A stretch of 64,000 nt of DNA, taken from contig OX442417.1 of the NCBI GenBank assembly GCA_949361645.1, positions 14,001,954 to 14,065,953 on the forward strand. The letters run 5' to 3'. The DNA comes from Spongilla lacustris. Taxonomy: Eukaryota; Porifera; Demospongiae; Spongillida; Spongillidae. How positions within the stretch are numbered: position 1 is the first letter of the stretch; each line of letters begins with the position of its first letter. The notes beneath the pieces were generated by a model, which was not told where the DNA came from, made no database searches, and worked only from the letters and a program-made list of their open reading frames with translations. Positions 59,387 to 64,000 of the stretch are shown one piece after another. A program made the translations under genes and the position numbers.

Positions 59387-59692
59387 TATGGACATAGATG
59401 AGGGCAGAGTCATGTCTGATGTCACCTCCATGTTCATCACCTACCTTCTGGAGCTGTACACCTGGTCCAATGACAGCTACACCAGAGGTGTGGTCAGGGA
59501 CCTCTGGCCCAATGCTTAGTGAGCGGCCCAGTGGCACCTTGACATCACAGAGAACAATGGTTACCTCCCCTATAAGCTGGTCAGCACATATGACATCCTG
59601 GGGCTGGACTCTTACAAGTACGCCACATACAATGGAGTGTTTCACCTGCTGGCAATGAAGGCAGCAGAGAAGCTGGCATACCTGATGGGTTA
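59387..59692 (+). pseudogene. GH116 catalytic-domain exon with two stops
   Basis: The reading DVTSMFITYLLELYTWSNDS, GVVRDLWPNA, then TAG TGA (59517-59522), then AAQWHLDI, LPYKLVSTYDILGLDSYKY and FHLLAMKAAEKLAYLMG follows the GH116 (alpha/alpha)6 barrel: a D-containing strand, the LWPAV helix, the TYDxxG motif and the helix before the next segment. The adjacent stops make it a pseudogene unless the sequence is wrong there. It ends at a gttagt donor. Confidence 0.75.
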
Positions 59693-59934
59693 GTCATGGA
59701 TGGACCACTGGGTGGTAGATGGCCTTGTACCTGGTGGGAGGTGGGCGTGTATATTGTAGTGTATCAGCATGACAGATGTTATGTCGTTATGTGCATGTGT
59801 ATAGAGTGATAGAGTAGCTGGGATTGCTGTATGCTAATAAGAACGAATCCAGATTCATCTGTCAATCTATCGGGTACATGTAGGCATACAATGTATATGA
59901 TTGGATGTGGGCGTGCATATGATGGGTAATGGCA

Positions 59935-62715
59935 TAGGAGGTAGGTGTGTGTGCATGATGGGAGGTAGGTGTGTGCATGATGGGAGGTATAGGTGTGTGC
60001 AGGATGGGAGGTAGGTGTGTGCATGATGGGAGGTAGGTGTGTGCATGATGGGAGGTAGGTGTGTGCATGATGGGAGGTATAGGTGTGTGCATGATGGGAG
60101 GTAGGTGTGTGCAGGATGGGAGGTAGATGTGTGCATGATGGGAGGTGTGTGCATGATGAGAGGTAGGTGCGTGCATGATGGGAGGTAGGTGTGTGCATGA
60201 TGGGAGGTATAGGTGTGTGCATGATGGGAGGTAGGTGTGTGCAGGATGGGAGGTAGATGTATGCATGATGGGAGGTAGGTGTGTGCATGATGGGAGGTAT
60301 AGGTGTGTGCATGATGGGAGGTAGGTGTGTGCATGATGGGAGGTGTAGGTGTGTGCATAGGTGTGTGCATGATGGGAGGTAGGTGTGTGCATGATGGGAG
60401 GTAGGTGTGTGCATGATGGGAGGTAGGTGTGTGCATGATGGGAGGTGTGTGCATGATGGGAGGTGTGTGCATGATGGGAGGTAGGTGTGTGCATGATGGG
60501 AGGTGTGTGTGCAGGATGGGAGGTAGGTGTGTGCATGATGGGAGGTGTGTGTTCATGATGGGAGGTGGGTTTGTGCATGATGGGAGGTAAACGTAGGTGT
60601 GTGTGCATGATAGGAGGGAGGTGTGTGCATGATGGGAGGTAGGTGTGTGCATGATGGGAGGTATAGGTGTGTGCAGGATGGGAGGTGTGTGCATGATGGG
60701 AGGTAGGTGTGTGCATGATGGGAGGTAGGTGTGTGCATGATGGGAGGTGTAGGTGCGTGCATGATGGGAGGTGTGTGTGTGCATGATGGGAGGTAGGTGC
60801 GTGCATGATGGGAGGTATGTGCATGATGGGAGGTAGGTGTGTGTATGATGGGAGGTGTGTGTGCATGATTGGAGGTAGGTGTGTGCATGATGGGAGGTAG
60901 GTGCGTGCATGATGGGAGGTAGGTGTGTGCATGATGGGAGGTATAGGTGTGTGCATGATGGGAGGTAGGTGTGTGCATGATGGGATGTAGGTGTGTGCAT
61001 GATGGGAGGTAGGTGTGTGCATGATGGGAGGTAGGTGTGTGCATGATGGGAGGTGTAGGTGTGTGCATAGGTGTGTGCATGATGGGAGGTAGGTGTGTGC
61101 ATGATGGGATGTAGGTGTGTGCATGATGGGAGGTAGGTGTGTGCATGATGGGAGGTGTGTGCATGATGGGAGGTGTGTGCATGATGGGAGGTAGGTGTGT
61201 GCATGATGGGAGGTGTGTGTGCAGGATGGGAGGTAGGTGTGTGCACGATGGGAGGTAGGTGTGTGCATGATGGGAGGTGTGTGTGCATGATGGGAGGTGG
61301 GTGTGTGCATGATGGGAGGTAAACGTAGGTGTGTGTGCATGATGGGAGGGAGGTGTGTGCATGATGGGAGGTATGTGTGTGCATGATGGGAGGTGTGTGC
61401 ATGATGGGAGGTAGGTGTGTGTATGATGGGAGGTGTGTGTGCATGATTGGAGGTAGGTGTGTGCATGATGGGAGGTAGGTGTGTGCATGATGGGAGGTAT
61501 GTGCATGATGGGAGGTAGGTGTGTGCATGATGGGAGGTAGGTGTGTGCATGATGGGAGGTAGGTGTGTGCATGATGGGAGGTATAGGTGTGTGCATGATG
61601 GGAGGTGTGTGTGTGCATGATGGAAGGTGTGTGTGCATGGTGGAAGGTGTGTGATGTGTGCATGATGGGAGGTGTGTGTGCAGGATGGGAGGTAGGTGTG
61701 TGCATGATAGGTGTGTGCATGATGGGAGGTAGGTGTGTGCATGATGGGAGGTGTGTGTGCAGGATGGGAGGTAGGTGTGTGCATGATAGGTGTGTGCATG
61801 ATGGGAGGTAGGTGTGTGCATGATGGGAGGTATAGGTGTGTGCAGGATGGGAGGTGTGTGCATGATGGGAGGTATGTGTGTGCATGATGGGAGGTAGGTG
61901 TGTGCATGATGGGAGGTAGGTGTGTGCATGATGGGAGGTAGGTGTGTGCATGATGGGAGGTATAGGTGTGTGCATGATGGGAGGTGTGTGTGTGCATGAT
62001 GGAAGGTGTGTGTGCATGATGGAAGGTGTCTGTGTGTGCATGATGGGAGGTAGGTGTGTGCATGATGGGAGGTGTGTGTGTGCATGATGGAAGGTGTGTG
62101 TGCATGATGGAAGGTGTCTGTGTGTGCATGATGGGAGGTAGGTGTGTGCATGATGGGAGGTAGGTGAGTGCATGATGGGAGGTAGGTGTGTGCATGATGG
62201 AAGGTAGGTGTGTGCATGATGGAAGGTGTGTGTGCATGATGGAAGGTGTCTGTGTGTGCATGATGGTAGGTAGGTGTGTGCATGATGGGAGGTATGTGTG
62301 TGCATGATGGAAGGTGTGTGTGCATGATGGAAGGTGTCTGTGTGTGCATGATGGGAGGTAGGTGTGTGCATGATGGGAGGTAGGTGTGTGCATGATGGGA
62401 GGTGTGTGCATGATGGGAGGTAGGTGTGTGCATGATGGGAGGTAGGTGTGTGCATGATGGAAGGTAGGTGTGTGCATGATGGGAGGTAGGTGTGTGCATG
62501 ATGGAAGGTAGGTGTGTGCATGATGGGAGGTATAGGTGTGTGCAGGATGGGAGGTAGGTGTGTGCATGATGGGAGGTAGGTGTGTGCATGATGGGAGGTA
62601 GGTGTGTGCATGATGGGAGGTAGGTGTGTGCATGATGGGAGGTGTGTGCATGATGGGAGGTAGGTGTGTGCATGATGGGAGGTGTGTGCATGATGGGAGG
62701 TAGGTGTGTGCATGA
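59935..62715. repeat. 2.8-kb minisatellite (gcatgatgggaggtaggtgtgt)
   Basis: About 130 units of 18-24 bp with variants (ggaggt, ggaaggt, insert ata). All three minus-strand frames stay open over long distances (970, 929 and 712 codons), because the unit has no stop word in any minus-strand frame. There is no sign of selection for coding. Confidence 0.97.
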
Positions 62716-63204
62716 TAGCTAAGCGGTAATCAGTTATTAGTAAACAGCCTGACAAGTTTCTACAAACAAATAAGAACAATCATTGCAATAGGAGCACACA
62801 AATGAAATCGGATCGCCTAGTAAAGCAGTGTCTAACTTTCAGTAAAACTAGCACAAACATCACACAGGTAAAATCCACGGGGATGACCTCCTACACCTAA
62901 CCATGCACATCAGAGGTGAGGTGATGCAATGTGAAGGCACCCTATAATCACATCATGCTCTGCATTTGTAGGCAGTTTCTTCTTGTGGTACATGTACACG
63001 TGTATACAAAGCCTTCAATATTAAATACATGCTTAGAAAAAAAAAATCACTCTGAGGTATCTGTCTTTGAACCCATGCCACCCCTTCCTGTTTGGTGATT
63101 ATTTAAAAAAAATTCCATAAGTACAAAAGGTCAATGGCTGTTACAAGCACTGTGTAATTGGTGTGGTCAATATGAAAACCCCTGCATTTGGCAGTTGCAT
63201 CACC
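62716..63204. repeat. Segmental duplicate of 52885-53377
   Basis: Near-identical flank of the array, non-coding. Confidence 0.8.
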
Positions 63205-63644
63205 CTCCATGGTGGTGAACATTCCTCCTCCCCCTCCCTCCATGGTGGTGAACCTTCCTCCTCCCCCCTCCATGGAGAGCACACCCCCATGCAGATCATC
63301 ATTATGTTCTGCTTGACCAGTTGGAGATGGCTCTGTAAGTGCCTTGTGTGGGGTAGTCAGTATTTCACCACCATGGAGGGCAGGGGGAGGAGAAATATTC
63401 ACCACCATGGAGGGAGGGGGAGGAGGAATGTTCACCACCACTGAGGGGAGTACTCCTAGATCTACAAAAGGAATTTTTAATCCACTTTAATAAAGTGCAG
63501 CGGAGAGTTTCCTACATGTACTCATGTACAAATTCCTGTTCATTTGTAAGTGGTGCATTAGAGGGCATGCTTATTGATGGAAGAGGTATATACATGTATG
63601 TTACATATAACTCACACATATCTCTTACAAAAAAAATAGGGGAA

Positions 63645-63945
63645 CAAGTAAATTTAAAACGTCTCTGTGTTGAGAAAGTGATTCGTGGTATAGGATTGGT
63701 GGTGCAAAAAGGAAAAGTTTGGTAGGATCCTACAACTATAGCAGTCCTACATTTGCAAATAGGCTTCTTCATTTGCAAATTCAGGACTGAGTAACATCCA
63801 TGCTTGCATATGGTTGTGGGATCCTACCAAACCTCACTTTAACCATAGATATTACTGTACCTTGTTTCCTTGCTTTTTGCACCACCAATCCTACATAACA
63901 CGAATCACTTTCTCGACAGAGAAGTTTTTGATTTATATGTTGAAT
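63645..63945. mobile_element. Small foldback relative of the giant element
   Basis: Arms gtgattcgtggtataggattgg and inverse, joined by a short centre with a repeated catttgcaaat. Confidence 0.75.
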
Positions 63946-64000
63946 AAAACTGAGTTGCGAATTGCGCGTTATAAGACGTTAAAAAACCCACGTAACAATT

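Noticed and set aside
59862..62779. Minus-strand open frames of 970, 929 and 712 codons
   Set aside because: They lie in the 18-24 bp minisatellite, overlap in all three frames, and repeat one short peptide; they reflect a unit without stop words.

Overview
The window looks like nuclear DNA of an early-branching animal, most likely a demosponge. Genes are split by GT-AG introns (one GC-AG), protein-coding content is low, palindromic words such as TACATGTA are very frequent, and transposons are nested several deep. No ribosomal RNA, tRNA or marker gene is present, so the taxon is an inference.

Layout. 1-8826 is one copy of a dispersed composite repeat that carries two later insertions: a decayed RAG1-like transposon (304-3209) and a 3.1-kb inverted-repeat element (3762-6845). 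9000-10545 holds a fragment of a GH116 glycosidase, a 39-bp minisatellite and unrecognised duplicated exons. 10873-11627 (-) is a coiled-coil gene with a possible HEPN motif and one nonsense codon. 12127-21469 is a three-level nest: a short inverted-repeat element (5-bp duplication ACAAC) contains a Ty3/gypsy retrotransposon (5-bp duplication AGACC), whose gag contains a 4,303-bp DNA transposon (4-bp duplication AATA).

That innermost element (13013-17315) is the main discovery. On the minus strand an 11-exon gene with consistent splice phases gives an uninterrupted 919-residue protein. Its N-terminal third matches the N-terminal zinc-binding region, RING and following zinc finger of RAG1, and its remainder looks like a DDE transposase. 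Its two ends start with CACAG and carry a second shared block placed 11 bp further in at one end than at the other, which is the 12/23 geometry of V(D)J recombination signals. The second, decayed relative at 304-3209 shows the same domain order, one conserved intron position, the same orientation of short- and long-spacer ends, and a nonamer-like ACAAAAAGG.

21700-22885 is a frameshifted tyrosine recombinase. 23515-24900 has minisatellites around another GH116 fragment. 26077-28385 is a decayed hAT transposon. From 28.8 kb onward the window is a set of segmental duplications built around a mitochondrial-type cytochrome P450 (exons 28846-39268, truncated before the heme-binding region) and a GH116 beta-glucosidase (41282-46401), with decayed second copies at 52.0-52.7, 56.5-58.5 and 59.4-59.7 kb. 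Between them, 47678-51377 encodes a secreted/membrane beta-helix protein with a multi-pass C-terminus and one frameshift. 53.97-55.86 kb is a giant foldback element containing a second transposon, and 59.9-62.7 kb is a 2.8-kb minisatellite. Host genes appear to be mostly partial or damaged; the RAG1-like transposase is the only multi-exon gene here with no visible lesion.
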